Source: WLWS01 sp965243105 (lineage in GTDB: Bacteria > Pseudomonadota > Gammaproteobacteria > Eutrophobiales > Eutrophobiaceae). Taken from it: a stretch of DNA of 64,000 bases. The translations under genes and the position numbers were made by a program. The DNA lies in the NCBI GenBank assembly GCA_965243105.1, contig CBDEUC010000001.1, positions 186,001 through 250,000 on the forward strand, written 5' to 3'. Each line of letters opens with the position of its first letter. Positions within the stretch are counted from its first letter, which is position 1. This document shows, piece by piece, positions 17,572 through 27,300 of this stretch. The notes below the pieces were generated by a model, which was given only the letters and a program-made list of their open reading frames with translations, was not told where the DNA came from and searched no databases.

Positions 17572-18909
17572 ATGAATGATACAAGCAGGGCAATTCACCA
17601 CACCAGCCTGACCAGGCGAATACTTATCGCCATGGTCCTTGGTATTGTTGCAGGCTCACTGATAAACCTGCTGGTCAGCATGCAGTGGTTACCGGCACTG
17701 GCCATCGAGAAAATGGATGTTTACCTGGTGGACGGTTTACTGGACAGCGTAGGCAAGGTTTTTGTCGCGTCGTTGAAGTTACTCGTAGTTCCGCTGGTAT
17801 TCGTGTCCCTCGTTTGTGGTGTTACAGCCCTGGGTGACAACGCACGCATGGGCGTTATTGCCACGCGTACCCTGGTCCTGTACATGTTTACAACGGCAGT
17901 CGCGATCACCCTGGCTCTTGTGGCAGCGCTTGTCATTCAACCTGGTGTAGGCATGGAATTGAGTAGCGCTACCGATTACGTGGCAAGGGAAGCGCCGCCA
18001 CTAAAACAGGTCCTTGTTGATATTTTTCCATCAAACCCGGTGCGTGCCATGGCGGAAGGTAAAATGCTGCAGGTCATCGTGTTTTCCCTGCTGCTGGGCT
18101 ATGCCATGTCTATTTCCGGTGAAGCAGGCAGGCGCCTGGTGACGGTGTTCAGGGATCTTGAGCACGTGGTCATGAAGATGGTGACGATTCTCATGAACCT
18201 GGCGCCCTATGGTGTGTTCTGCCTGTTGGCAAAGCTGTTTTCCCAGCTTGGTGTATCTGCTATTGCCGATCTTGCCCGTTATTTTATGACAGTCGTCTTT
18301 GTTCTCCTGCTCCATGCAATCCTCGTTTACAGTTTACTGGTCCGGTTTTTTACCGGGCTCAGTCCATGGCTTCTGTACCACAAGATGCGTGGCGTATGGG
18401 CCTTCGCATTCAGTACAGCATCTTCTGGTGCGACTCTTCCTGTTACCCTCAAGGCGGTGGAAGAGCGCCTGGGGGTACACACATCGATTGGCTCTTTCAC
18501 TGTGCCACTTGGCGCAACGATCAACATGGATGGGACTGCCATCATGCAGGGCGTTGCAACAGTATTTATCGCGCAGGTTTATAATGTCCCGCTGGGACCA
18601 GCAGAACTACTGAGCGTGATCCTTACCGCAACACTGGCATCGGTAGGGACTGCCGCTGTTCCCGGCGTGGGCCTGATAACCCTGGCCCTGGTGCTGCAGC
18701 AGGTTGGTTTGCCGGTTGAAGGGATCGCATTAATTATTGGCGTTGATCGCCTGCTGGACATGATGAGAACCGCGGTCAACGTGACCGGTGATGCATCGGT
18801 ATCCATTGCCGTTGCCAGCAGGGAAGGGCAGTTTGACGAGGAAACCTACCTCGACCCCGAAGCCGGTTCCGTTGGCAGTATAAAGGAAGAGGACGAGGGC
18901 GAAGTTTGA
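17572..18909 (+). CDS. dicarboxylate/amino acid:cation symporter (DAACS family)
   Basis: 445 residues with about eight membrane segments and the two re-entrant hairpins of the glutamate/C4-dicarboxylate carriers. Diagnostic motifs are FSTASSGATLPVT (HP1, usually SSSATLP; the middle Ser is Gly here), PLGATINMDGTA (TM7 NMDGT cation site) and DRLLDMMRTAVNVTGD (TM8 substrate-binding Arg/Asp/Asn). It imports acidic amino acids or C4-dicarboxylates with Na+ or H+; Arg in TM8 favours a negatively charged side chain. It is transcribed alone, converging with fabI. Confidence 0.9.
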   Translation: MNDTSRAIHHTSLTRRILIAMVLGIVAGSLINLLVSMQWLPALAIEKMDVYLVDGLLDSVGKVFVASLKLLVVPLVFVSLVCGVTALGDNARMGVIATRTLVLYMFTTAVAITLALVAALVIQPGVGMELSSATDYVAREAPPLKQVLVDIFPSNPVRAMAEGKMLQVIVFSLLLGYAMSISGEAGRRLVTVFRDLEHVVMKMVTILMNLAPYGVFCLLAKLFSQLGVSAIADLARYFMTVVFVLLLHAILVYSLLVRFFTGLSPWLLYHKMRGVWAFAFSTASSGATLPVTLKAVEERLGVHTSIGSFTVPLGATINMDGTAIMQGVATVFIAQVYNVPLGPAELLSVILTATLASVGTAAVPGVGLITLALVLQQVGLPVEGIALIIGVDRLLDMMRTAVNVTGDASVSIAVASREGQFDEETYLDPEAGSVGSIKEEDEGEV

Positions 18910-18932
18910 GGGCAGTGTCAGCGGGCCTTGTT

Positions 18933-19709
18933 TCAGGTGCTTCCGACTGAGTTGTAGCCACAATCCACGTAGGTAATCTCACCGGTAATTGCAGAGGCAT
19001 GGTCAGAACAAAGGAACGCGGCCGCATTTCCGACTTCATCAATGGTGACATTGCGACGCAGGGGTGAAGCTTCTTCCACGTGTGAAAGGAAGCCCTTGAG
19101 TCCCTTTATGCCCGATGCGGCAAGAGTTCGAATGGGCCCGGCTGAAATCGCGTTTACCCTGATTCCCTCAGGCCCAAGACTCGAGGCCATGTAACGTACG
19201 TTTGCTTCGAGGCTTGCCTTTGCAACACCCATGACGTTGTAGTTCGGCATCGCACGAACTGCACCTATATAGGAGAGTGTCAGCATGGCACCATTTCTTC
19301 CTTCCATCATCGGTCGTGCAGCATCCGCCAGGGCCGTAAAACTGTAAGAGCTGATGTCGTGTGCCATGAGGAATCCTTCGCGGGTGACGCTTTCAAGGTA
19401 ACCGCCTTCCAGTTGTTCCTTGGGTGCGTATGCAACGGAGTGGACGAGGATATCCAGGTGATCCCAGTAATCATCCAGTTTTTCAAATACCTGCTGAATT
19501 TCACTGTCCTGTGCCACGTCACAGGGAACAACGATTTCTGAGTCCAGTTCGGAAGCAAATTTCTCTACGCGGCCACGTAGCTTTTCATTCTGGTAGGTAA
19601 AGGCCAGCTCTGCCCCTTCGCGGCGCATGGCCTGTGCAATACCCCAGGCAATTGAACGATTGCTGGCGACACCTACAACGAGTGCGCGTTTACCCTCTAA
19701 AAGACCCAT
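18933..19709 (-). CDS. fabI: enoyl-[acyl-carrier-protein] reductase, NADH-dependent
   Basis: 258 residues, an SDR-fold enzyme that reduces trans-2-enoyl-ACP in the last step of each fatty-acid elongation cycle. The N-terminus has the FabI form of the nucleotide loop (GVASNRSIAWGIA) rather than the usual GxxxGxG. The catalytic pair is in YNVMGVAKASLEAN (Tyr and Lys six residues apart) and the RVNAISAGPIRTLAASGIKG segment is typical of FabI. The start has a GGGGAGCAGGA ribosome-binding site. Length is normal for the family. Gene neighbours are unrelated. Confidence 0.95.
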   Translation of the reverse strand: MGLLEGKRALVVGVASNRSIAWGIAQAMRREGAELAFTYQNEKLRGRVEKFASELDSEIVVPCDVAQDSEIQQVFEKLDDYWDHLDILVHSVAYAPKEQLEGGYLESVTREGFLMAHDISSYSFTALADAARPMMEGRNGAMLTLSYIGAVRAMPNYNVMGVAKASLEANVRYMASSLGPEGIRVNAISAGPIRTLAASGIKGLKGFLSHVEEASPLRRNVTIDEVGNAAAFLCSDHASAITGEITYVDCGYNSVGST

Positions 19710-19817
19710 ATCCTGCTCCCCGGTTATATTTATACTAAAGGCTGTTGGAATTGCCGATTAAAGTTCTTGTTCAGCCAAGCATGCCGTATTTTGCATGAGC
19801 TGTTGTGATGCATCAAG

Positions 19818-21800
19818 TTAGTCGCGGTCGTCAATAATTCCTGCATTGGCAAGGATGCGGGAAAGAGGTTGTAGTTGCTTTTCATAGCTGCGCCAACGTT
19901 CAATGGAATTGCTGTACATAGGCATTCTTACCTGTACGCTGCTGGCTGTTCTGACAGCGCGCTGGTTAAGGTGGAAGTCCAGGCACGAGGGGTCCCAGTC
20001 AAGACCCAGGTGCTCAATGATCAATCGGCTTGTTTGTTCCTGGTTATTGACAAGATCCTCGTAGCTGGTATTGAGAATTTGCCCTGCAAAGAGCTGGTTC
20101 CAGTATGTCATGAGCCTGTGATAATCAACGTAGTACTGCCCAAGTTCTTCGAGGTCAAAAGAATAAATATTTCCATGGGCAAAATAATTCGTGTAAATCG
20201 ACAGGCAGGTATCAAGTGGATTGCGCTCGCAATGAATAATCGCCGCGTTGGGAAACATCAGCCTTACCAGGCCCAGTCGATGAAAGTTACCGGGGTCCTT
20301 GTCACTCACAAAGTCGCTATTTGCGCCGCGACTTTTCAGCCCATCGAGGTAGTACTGCGCATGCTGCCGCAATTTTCTAGGTTCGATATCGACAATATTA
20401 TCGGGATAGGAAAACTCGTCTTCTCCCTCGCTCCGGATGTCCTGTTCAATATTTTCCATGAATGGTAATTCACCAGCGCCAGCTACGCTTTCATGACATG
20501 AAATTATTTGCTCAATCAGGGTCGAGCCGGAGCGAGGCAGGCCAAGGATAAAGACCGGCCGGGTGGATTCATTGGCATGTTCCCGAAAACTGTCAAACAG
20601 GGAACTGCTGTAGACCTGTATCAGCCTGTCCACATGCCGGCTGAAATCACTGGCCCGGTATCTAAATGTTTCCCGCTTGGCTCGGTTCGCCTGCTGGTAG
20701 TGGGAGAAAGCCTGTTCCGGTTCCTGCTGCGCATGGTAAAAGTTTGCCAGCGCAAAATGATACTGCGCCCTGTCATTGGCACTGGTACCGGGCTGCCCAA
20801 GCTGACGCTGTATTGCACTGGTTTGTGTGGATGCAGGGCTTATCATGGAAATGTGGAGATGGGCAGCGGGGTAGTCTGCCTGTACCTCCAGCGCTCGCTG
20901 GTAAGCTTCCAGCGCAGCGTCGCTTTCCCCGAGTTCCTGCAGGGCAAAGCCCATGTTATGCCAGCACGCTGCATGAGCAGGCTCCAACTCCAGCACTTTG
21001 CGGTAGGCGTCAATCGCCTGCCGTGGATGTCCCGACTCGTCAAGGACCAGGCCGAGACTGAAATGCGCCACGGCATTAGCAGGTTCAAGGTTGATTGCCT
21101 TTTCAATGGATTTCCGCGCTTCCACGTAGTTTGCAATCTGCATCAATGCCATTCCAAGATTGACAAGGGCGTCCACGTAATTCGGCGTTTGCTGAAGCGC
21201 AGATTGATACGATGCGATGGCGTCATCAATTCGCTCCAGCTCCACCAGGGTATTACCAAGGTTGTTGTGGGCTTCAGCGTATTGCGGTACTTCGCTTACG
21301 ACGCGTTTAAATTGCTCAAGTGCTTCTTCGGCATGACCCTGTTCCCTGAGAACAATGCCAAGATTGTTGCGAGCCATGACGAAAGCAGGTTCATGCTTGA
21401 GTGCTTCACGAAAACGGCTTGCGGCATCTTCGAGTTTTCCCTCGTCCTTGAGTGCATTTCCCAGGTTGTTGATCGCACCCGCGAAACCCGGCCTGATTGA
21501 CAGTGCCTGCTGGTAGTAGCTTACGGCAAGGTCAAATTTTCCAAGGGCCCGGTATGCCTCGCCACAATTGTTGTGAAAGTCCGCTTCTCCAGGATTAAGC
21601 TTGATCGCTTTTTCAATTGACTGGACCGCAAGTTCATTCTTGCCAACCTGGTGGGCCAGTACCCCAAGCAGGTGCCATGCATCCGCCTGCTCGGGGTCTT
21701 CTCGAAGTATCCCCTGGTAAATTGATTCTGCTTCCTGCAGGCGACCGGACTGGTGAAGTGCCAGGCCTTGCTGCAAAAGTTTTCCTGTGTTTTCGGGCAT
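19818..21800 (-). CDS. TPR-sulfotransferase fusion (copy 4)
   Basis: 660 residues. This copy has the most regular TPR array in the set, about nine near-canonical repeats over residues 5-320 (HNNCGEAYRALGKFDLAVSY, AHNNLGNTLVELERIDDAIA). The sulfotransferase follows: ILGLPRSGSTLIEQIISCHE near residue 415, FVSDKDPGNFHRLGLVRLM, a 3'-phosphate region IIHCERNPLDTCLSIY and the TASSVQVRMPMY tail shared with copy 1, which looks like its closest relative here. It stands alone between fabI and the opp operon. Confidence 0.88.
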   Translation of the reverse strand: MPENTGKLLQQGLALHQSGRLQEAESIYQGILREDPEQADAWHLLGVLAHQVGKNELAVQSIEKAIKLNPGEADFHNNCGEAYRALGKFDLAVSYYQQALSIRPGFAGAINNLGNALKDEGKLEDAASRFREALKHEPAFVMARNNLGIVLREQGHAEEALEQFKRVVSEVPQYAEAHNNLGNTLVELERIDDAIASYQSALQQTPNYVDALVNLGMALMQIANYVEARKSIEKAINLEPANAVAHFSLGLVLDESGHPRQAIDAYRKVLELEPAHAACWHNMGFALQELGESDAALEAYQRALEVQADYPAAHLHISMISPASTQTSAIQRQLGQPGTSANDRAQYHFALANFYHAQQEPEQAFSHYQQANRAKRETFRYRASDFSRHVDRLIQVYSSSLFDSFREHANESTRPVFILGLPRSGSTLIEQIISCHESVAGAGELPFMENIEQDIRSEGEDEFSYPDNIVDIEPRKLRQHAQYYLDGLKSRGANSDFVSDKDPGNFHRLGLVRLMFPNAAIIHCERNPLDTCLSIYTNYFAHGNIYSFDLEELGQYYVDYHRLMTYWNQLFAGQILNTSYEDLVNNQEQTSRLIIEHLGLDWDPSCLDFHLNQRAVRTASSVQVRMPMYSNSIERWRSYEKQLQPLSRILANAGIIDDRD

Positions 21801-21823
21801 GCTGTTAACGATGCCAGGATGCT

Positions 21824-23488
21824 TTACTGTGCACCCTGGTACTGGATACGCTGCCTTGATTTTTCCTTTTCCGGATCGGCGATGGGAATCGCCGAGAGTA
21901 AAGCCCGGGTGTAATCATGTTGCGGGTTATTAAAGACCTCTTCCGTCTCACCGTACTCGACAATACTACCCTGGTACATGACTGCGGTACGGTCTGTCAG
22001 GTAGCGAACGACTGAAAGATCGTGGGAAATAAAAATCATCGTAATCTGGTACTTCCCGATGAGCTCCAGCAGCAGCTCGAGAATCTGCGCCTGTATCGTA
22101 ACATCCAGTGCTGAAACGGGTTCATCAGCAATCAGCAGGCGAGGTTTAAGTGCCAGCGCCCTGGCAATGGCAATACGCTGACGTTGTCCGCCGGAAAATT
22201 CGTGGGGGTATTTGCGTATCGCCTGTGCCGGTAAGCCGACATCTTCCATCAGCGTCACAACTGACTGCAGCAGGTCATTGTCACTTTTCTTACCCTGGGT
22301 TGAAATTGCTTCGGCCAGCAAATCATAAACTGTCATGCGAGGATTGAGTGAAGCATAAGGGTCCTGGAACACCATCTGGAAGTCGGAGCGCGCTATTTTT
22401 AGCGCATCTCCTTCAAGCCCGGTAAGCTCGCGCTGGTCCAGGGTAATTGCGCCGCTATCGACGCGAACCAGGCGCATGATGGATTTCGCCAGGGTGGATT
22501 TTCCGCAGCCGGATTCGCCAACAAGCCCGAGCGTTTCTCCCTTTTGTAGCTGCAAGGAAACGTCGTTTACCGCCAGGTGCTGGCTTGTTTCGCCGCTCGC
22601 AAACCAGGAGTTGTTGTCTACCTGGTAGCTGGTGTGTAACTTATCGATGCTGAAAAAGGCCTTCGCCTTGTCATCGATTTCGAGACGACGTTCTTCAGGT
22701 TTGGCTGTGCTGGGTATGGCGGATAGAAGTTTCTTCGTGTAATCGTGCTGGGTGTTATAAAAAATGTCTTCCGTGGCACCACTTTCCACGATGTTACCCT
22801 GGTGCATAACGATGATCTTGTCGGCACTTCCGGCGATGACACCAAGATCATGGCTGATAAAAATCACCGCAATGCCATGTTCCTGCTGGAGCTTCTTGAT
22901 GAGATCAAGAATCTGCGCCTGCACCGTGACATCAAGCGCGGTTGTCGGCTCGTCGGCGATCAGTATGTCGGGTTCAGTAATGAGCGCCATGGCGATCATT
23001 ACCCTTTGCCGCATACCACCTGAAAATTCATGGGGGTAGGAATTGATACGACGTTCGGCATCGGGAATACCCACTTCCTTCATCGCGGCAATGGCCCGCT
23101 CACGGGCTTCCTCCCTGGAAATGTCATTGTGCACGGTAAGAGGTTCAATGAGCTGTGCCCCCAGTTTCATATAGGGATTGAGCGAGGTCATCGGATCCTG
23201 GAATATCATGGCAATCCGGTTGCCGCGAACTTCACGCAGTTCGTCCTCTGACATGTGCAGCAGGTCCCGGTCTTCAAACATTGCAGAGCCGGATTCAATA
23301 CGCGCCGGGGGCATCGGCAGCAATCCCAGCAGGCTGTAGCAGCAGACGGTTTTGCCGGAGCCGGATTCACCCACTATTCCCAGGGTTTCGCCCTTGTTGA
23401 GCTCATACTCAACGCCGTTAACTGCCTTGACGATACCATTACGGGTATGAAAATGAATGTGCAGGTCCTTGACGCTAAGTAGAGACAT
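21824..23488 (-). CDS. fused oligopeptide ABC transporter ATPase (OppD-OppF / YejF type)
   Basis: 554 residues holding two complete ABC ATPase domains. The first has Walker A GESGSGKT, signature FSGGMRQRV and Walker B ILIADEPTTALD; the second, from about residue 285, has GESGCGKS, FSGGQRQRI and LLIADEPVSALD. An oligopeptide/dipeptide C-terminal region follows each. It drives peptide import through the two permeases encoded just upstream (2-bp gap, AAGGA ribosome-binding site). Both nucleotide sites look intact. Last gene of the opp operon. Confidence 0.93.
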   Translation of the reverse strand: MSLLSVKDLHIHFHTRNGIVKAVNGVEYELNKGETLGIVGESGSGKTVCCYSLLGLLPMPPARIESGSAMFEDRDLLHMSEDELREVRGNRIAMIFQDPMTSLNPYMKLGAQLIEPLTVHNDISREEARERAIAAMKEVGIPDAERRINSYPHEFSGGMRQRVMIAMALITEPDILIADEPTTALDVTVQAQILDLIKKLQQEHGIAVIFISHDLGVIAGSADKIIVMHQGNIVESGATEDIFYNTQHDYTKKLLSAIPSTAKPEERRLEIDDKAKAFFSIDKLHTSYQVDNNSWFASGETSQHLAVNDVSLQLQKGETLGLVGESGCGKSTLAKSIMRLVRVDSGAITLDQRELTGLEGDALKIARSDFQMVFQDPYASLNPRMTVYDLLAEAISTQGKKSDNDLLQSVVTLMEDVGLPAQAIRKYPHEFSGGQRQRIAIARALALKPRLLIADEPVSALDVTIQAQILELLLELIGKYQITMIFISHDLSVVRYLTDRTAVMYQGSIVEYGETEEVFNNPQHDYTRALLSAIPIADPEKEKSRQRIQYQGAQ

Positions 23489-23490
23489 GA

Positions 23491-24390
23491 TTAGTCCTTT
23501 GATGCCTTTGGATCGAGCGCATCACGCAGCCCATCTCCGAGGAAATTAAGTGAGAACAGGGTGACCGACAGTGCCAGTGCAGGGTAAATCAGCAGCCAGG
23601 GATATTCCTCCATGGTTTCCACGCCATAGGAAATCAACAGGCCCCATGAACTTTGTGGCGGCTGTATACCAAGACCCAGAAAGCTCAGGAAGGACTCCAG
23701 CAAGATCACGTTTGGAATTGTCAGGGTCACGTAAATAATGATGGTACCCAGCGTGTTGGGCAGCACATGACGCCACATGATTCGGGCCCGACCCAACCCC
23801 ATGGTAATGGCTGCGTCGACATACTCCATGCGCCTGATACTGAGCACCTGCCCACGAACGATACGCGCCATGGTGAGCCATTCGACCGCGCCAATGGCCA
23901 TGAACAGCAGCAGGATATTACGTCCAAAAACAACCATAAGAAGGATGATAAAAATTGTGAAGGGCAGGGCATAAAGAATATCCACGGTTCTCATCATGAA
24001 GGCATCCACCTTGCCCCCGAAATAACCGGATACCGTGCCCCAGATAACACCGATAGTCAGTGCAACAGCGGTGGCCAGGAAACCTACCATGAGTGAAACG
24101 CGACTTCCGTACATGATACGTGTCAGCATGTCCCGGCCGAGGGTATCCGTACCAAGCCAGTGCGCTGCCGATGGTGGCGTGGCTCCCATGTCGAGATTTT
24201 GCTCGTAGTAAGAGTAGGGCGCCAGCCAGGGTGTCAGTATGGCAATAACGACCATGAAAGAAACCACGTAGAGGCCGATCATCGCGAGGCGATTCTTTTT
24301 CAGGCGGTACCACGCATCCTGCCACAGCGAAGTGCCTGACTCTATGCTATCGAGATCATTAATGCCTGCCTGGGAGTTAAGCTGTGTCAT
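23491..24390 (-). CDS. oligopeptide ABC transporter permease (OppC type)
   Basis: 299 residues with an N-terminal cytoplasmic extension ending in AWYRLKKNRLAMIGLYV, the usual OppC/DppC start, and six membrane segments. The EAA-type coupling loop is around AITMGLGRARIMWRHVLPN. It pairs with the OppB-type permease 3 bp upstream to form the translocation path. Confidence 0.93.
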   Translation of the reverse strand: MTQLNSQAGINDLDSIESGTSLWQDAWYRLKKNRLAMIGLYVVSFMVVIAILTPWLAPYSYYEQNLDMGATPPSAAHWLGTDTLGRDMLTRIMYGSRVSLMVGFLATAVALTIGVIWGTVSGYFGGKVDAFMMRTVDILYALPFTIFIILLMVVFGRNILLLFMAIGAVEWLTMARIVRGQVLSIRRMEYVDAAITMGLGRARIMWRHVLPNTLGTIIIYVTLTIPNVILLESFLSFLGLGIQPPQSSWGLLISYGVETMEEYPWLLIYPALALSVTLFSLNFLGDGLRDALDPKASKD

Positions 24391-24393
24391 TAA

Positions 24394-25329
24394 TTAATCA
24401 CCGTTGTTATTTTCGTCACGCAGTTTCGGGTTTAACCAGACCGTGACAATATCAGCGAGCAGGTTAAAAAGAATGATCATCGTGGCAAAGAAAATCGTCG
24501 TGCCAAGTATCAGCGTGTAATCACGATTAAAAGCAGCCTGTACGAAATACCGGCCCATGCCGGGGATCTGGAAAATAGTTTCTACCACGAATGAGCCGCT
24601 CAGCAGACCTGCCAGCGCAGGGCCAAGAAAGGACACTACTGGCTGTAGACCGCCCCGCAAGGCATGACGCGTTACGATGGTGGCTGTCCTGAGCCCTTTT
24701 GCCCGGGCCGTTCGAATAAAATCCTGCGAAAGTATTTCAAGCATGCCTCCGCGGGTCAGGCGCGCGATATAGGCGGCGTAGGCAAAACCAAGCGTCAGTG
24801 CCGGTAACACCTTGTCTCCCGGTATGTAACCCCAGCCGGACACGGGTAACCATTCAAGCCAGATCCCAAACACCAGCACCATGGTGGGGCCCATAACGAA
24901 GGTCGGCAGGCAAATTCCAATCATGGCCATGGACATGGGTACATAGTCCTGCATGGAATTTGGCCTGAGTGAGGCGAATACCCCGGCGGTGATACCAAGG
25001 CTTAAAGCGATGAGTATAGCGTACATGCCAAGCTCAAAGGTTACTGGCATACCGGCACCAATAATTTCAGTGACACTGCGACCGGTGTATTTAAATGACG
25101 GCCCGAAATCACCCTGGAGAATATTTTTCAGGTAGATAAAGAACTGCACATGAGCCGGGTCATCGAGGTTATATTGTGCATTGAGCGCTTCGATAACTTC
25201 CGGCGGCACCGCTCTCTCGGCGGAGAATGGTCCACCGGGGGCGGCGTGGATCAGTGCAAAGGTAATGGTGATGACTATCAGCAATACCGGTATTGCCTGC
25301 AGCAGTCTTTTCAGGATGAAATTCAGCAT
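24394..25329 (-). CDS. oligopeptide ABC transporter permease (OppB type)
   Basis: 311 residues from ATG 25329 (MLNFILKRLLQ), which matches the family start; the longer open frame to 25395 lies inside the oppA gene and adds a polar leader. Six membrane segments, the periplasmic loop APGGPFSAERAVPPE typical of OppB/DppB, and the coupling loop RTARAKGLRTATIVTRHALR are visible. It starts 1 bp after the stop of the binding-protein gene. Confidence 0.93.
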   Translation of the reverse strand: MLNFILKRLLQAIPVLLIVITITFALIHAAPGGPFSAERAVPPEVIEALNAQYNLDDPAHVQFFIYLKNILQGDFGPSFKYTGRSVTEIIGAGMPVTFELGMYAILIALSLGITAGVFASLRPNSMQDYVPMSMAMIGICLPTFVMGPTMVLVFGIWLEWLPVSGWGYIPGDKVLPALTLGFAYAAYIARLTRGGMLEILSQDFIRTARAKGLRTATIVTRHALRGGLQPVVSFLGPALAGLLSGSFVVETIFQIPGMGRYFVQAAFNRDYTLILGTTIFFATMIILFNLLADIVTVWLNPKLRDENNNGD

Positions 25330-25330
25330 G

Positions 25331-26971
25331 CTACTCGGCCTGTTCTCCTTCCAGGTACACGTACTTGTAAGGATGCTGGTCGAGGATATTTTCATCCCAG
25401 CGTTTTACACTGGGATCAATCAGGAATACCCGTGTATAGGTATATATGGGCATGATGGGGCTTTCTTCCAGGAGTATTTTTTCATTTTCCTGGAAGTACC
25501 TGAAGCGTTCTTCTTTTGATGTTGCTTTTGCAGCCATGGCCACCAGTTCATCGTATCGCGCATTACCCCAGCCGGTGCGATTGTTACCACCACCGGTAAG
25601 CCACATGTCGATGAAGTTATTCGGGTCAAGGTAATCCCCGATCCAGGCGGCCCGGGATATCTGGTAATTTCCCTGGCTTTCATTTTCAAGGTAGACCTGC
25701 CAGTCCTGGTTTGACAGGGTCACATCAATATTCAGGGCCTTCTTCCACATTTGCTGTATGGCAATGGCGACCATTCGATGGGACTCGTCCGTGTTGTAGA
25801 TGATTTCCAGTTTCGGAAATCCCTCTCCGTTCGGGAATCCTGCTTCTGCCAGGAGTGCTCTTGCCTTTTCAATGTTGTACTCGACTTTTACCGCGGCAGT
25901 AAATCCGTTGGTATTGGGTGGAGTGAGGTTATAGGCGGCAATCTGGCCACCCTTGGTAACATTCTCGACGATTTGAACGCGGTCGATTGACATGGAAAGC
26001 GCCCTGCGAACCCGGACATCCCCAAGGGGTTCTACCCTCGTGTTGAATCTATAGAAGTAGGTACCAAGGTAAGGGGTGATGTTCAGGGACTCCGGCCGGT
26101 TTTCCCGGTACCAGGCAATTTTTTCATTGGGAACGCGATTGGTTACGTGTAGTTGTCCAGCGCGGAACATACGTTCTTCCGTCGAGCGGTTTGAAACCGG
26201 GTAGTAATGAATTTCCTTCAGGGTCACCTTGTCGGCATCCCAGTAATAGGGATTGCGTTCAACGGTCAGGATACGGTTCAGTTTCCAGTCCTTCAGGGTA
26301 AACGAACCGTTGCCAACGAAATTCCCGGGCCTCGACCACTGGCTGCCACGTTTGATCATGCCGCCAAACTTTTCAATGGTCGGTGGATGCACGGGATAGT
26401 AACTGTGATGGTCAAGGATCTGTAAAAAGAAGGGGGTGGGGGCGTTCAATTCAACCTGCAGCGTGCGATCGTCGAGGGCCTTGACGCCGACAAGACCAAA
26501 GTCATCAATTTCACCCTTGAAAAAAGCATCCGCATTCTTGATATAGGTGAACATGTAGGAGTAGAGGCTTCCCAATTCCGGTCTAAGGGCACGCTCCCAG
26601 GAATAAACAAAGTCCTGCGCTGTTACCGGGTCGCCGTTGGACCACCTTGCATTATCGCGAAAATGAAAGGTGTAGGTCTTTTGATCTTCGGAGATATCCC
26701 AGGACTCCGCGACGCCTGGTTCTATACTCAGGTCGGCCGGGTGCTTGGCGACAACTCCTTCAAACAGTGCCTGCTGTATGTGAAACTCGGGAATACCCGT
26801 CGTCAGGTGAGGATCAATTTCCTGCGGCTCATCGCCATTACCAAAGTGCAGTATTTGTTCGCGATTGCCTGACTCAACATTGGTCTCCCAGTCAAAGGAG
26901 CAAGCCGGGAAAAGGAAAACCATGGCCAATAGTAGTATTGGCTTTAAAGAATGTGATGAGTACAAATTCAC
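25331..26971 (-). CDS. oligopeptide-binding lipoprotein (OppA type, SBP family 5)
   Basis: 546 residues. GTG 26971 is the first possible start because an in-frame TAA lies just upstream. The N-terminus is a lipoprotein signal with lipobox FPAC (Cys about residue 24). Family-5 solute-binding features follow: EPQEIDPHLTTGIPEFHI, TYTFHFRDNARWSNGDPVTAQDFVYSWERAL and RRALSMSIDR. It captures peptides in the periplasm for the OppBC-DF transporter encoded immediately downstream. First gene of the operon. Confidence 0.93.
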   Translation of the reverse strand: MNLYSSHSLKPILLLAMVFLFPACSFDWETNVESGNREQILHFGNGDEPQEIDPHLTTGIPEFHIQQALFEGVVAKHPADLSIEPGVAESWDISEDQKTYTFHFRDNARWSNGDPVTAQDFVYSWERALRPELGSLYSYMFTYIKNADAFFKGEIDDFGLVGVKALDDRTLQVELNAPTPFFLQILDHHSYYPVHPPTIEKFGGMIKRGSQWSRPGNFVGNGSFTLKDWKLNRILTVERNPYYWDADKVTLKEIHYYPVSNRSTEERMFRAGQLHVTNRVPNEKIAWYRENRPESLNITPYLGTYFYRFNTRVEPLGDVRVRRALSMSIDRVQIVENVTKGGQIAAYNLTPPNTNGFTAAVKVEYNIEKARALLAEAGFPNGEGFPKLEIIYNTDESHRMVAIAIQQMWKKALNIDVTLSNQDWQVYLENESQGNYQISRAAWIGDYLDPNNFIDMWLTGGGNNRTGWGNARYDELVAMAAKATSKEERFRYFQENEKILLEESPIMPIYTYTRVFLIDPSVKRWDENILDQHPYKYVYLEGEQAE

Positions 26972-27300
26972 GTGGCGAGATATATTAGATTAATGGAAAG
27001 CAGGTGGGTCAAAAGCATACTGTCGCACATAAACGAATCCCCGGGCCGTGTAATGTCGGGCGGATATCAAGGTGGTCCTTGTTGTGGTCCCTGCGCTTCA
27101 TCGGCCAATTGTAAAAAAATTATAAATATCAATCAATTAACTATTTCCAATATGTCGCAGGTGAATTCGTGATCTGCTTACTCACGACATTGGCATAATA
27201 ACTGAATGGACACTAACATGGGTGGGGTCGCAGCCTGTCGCCAGAACCAGGACCAGGCGTGGCGCCGGCTCCAATATTGAACCAGCTTGGGAACAAAAAC
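26972..27300. other. divergent intergenic region, opp operon / fad operon
   Basis: This 329-bp gap separates the oppA start (leftward) and the thiolase start (rightward), so it should hold both promoters. The stretch 27107-27152 is strongly A/T rich (for example TTGTAAAAAAATTATAAATA) and is the most likely polymerase entry region. I could not assign individual -35/-10 pairs or a FadR-type operator with confidence, and see no supported gene in it. Confidence 0.5.

Noticed and set aside
20508..21500. 330-codon plus-strand frame opposite TPR-sulfotransferase copy 4
   Set aside because: It mirrors the regular TPR codons and shows no family.
26972..27172. Cys-rich short frame (GGPCCGPC) between opp and fad operons
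   Set aside because: No ribosome-binding site, poor start context and it lies in the divergent promoter region.
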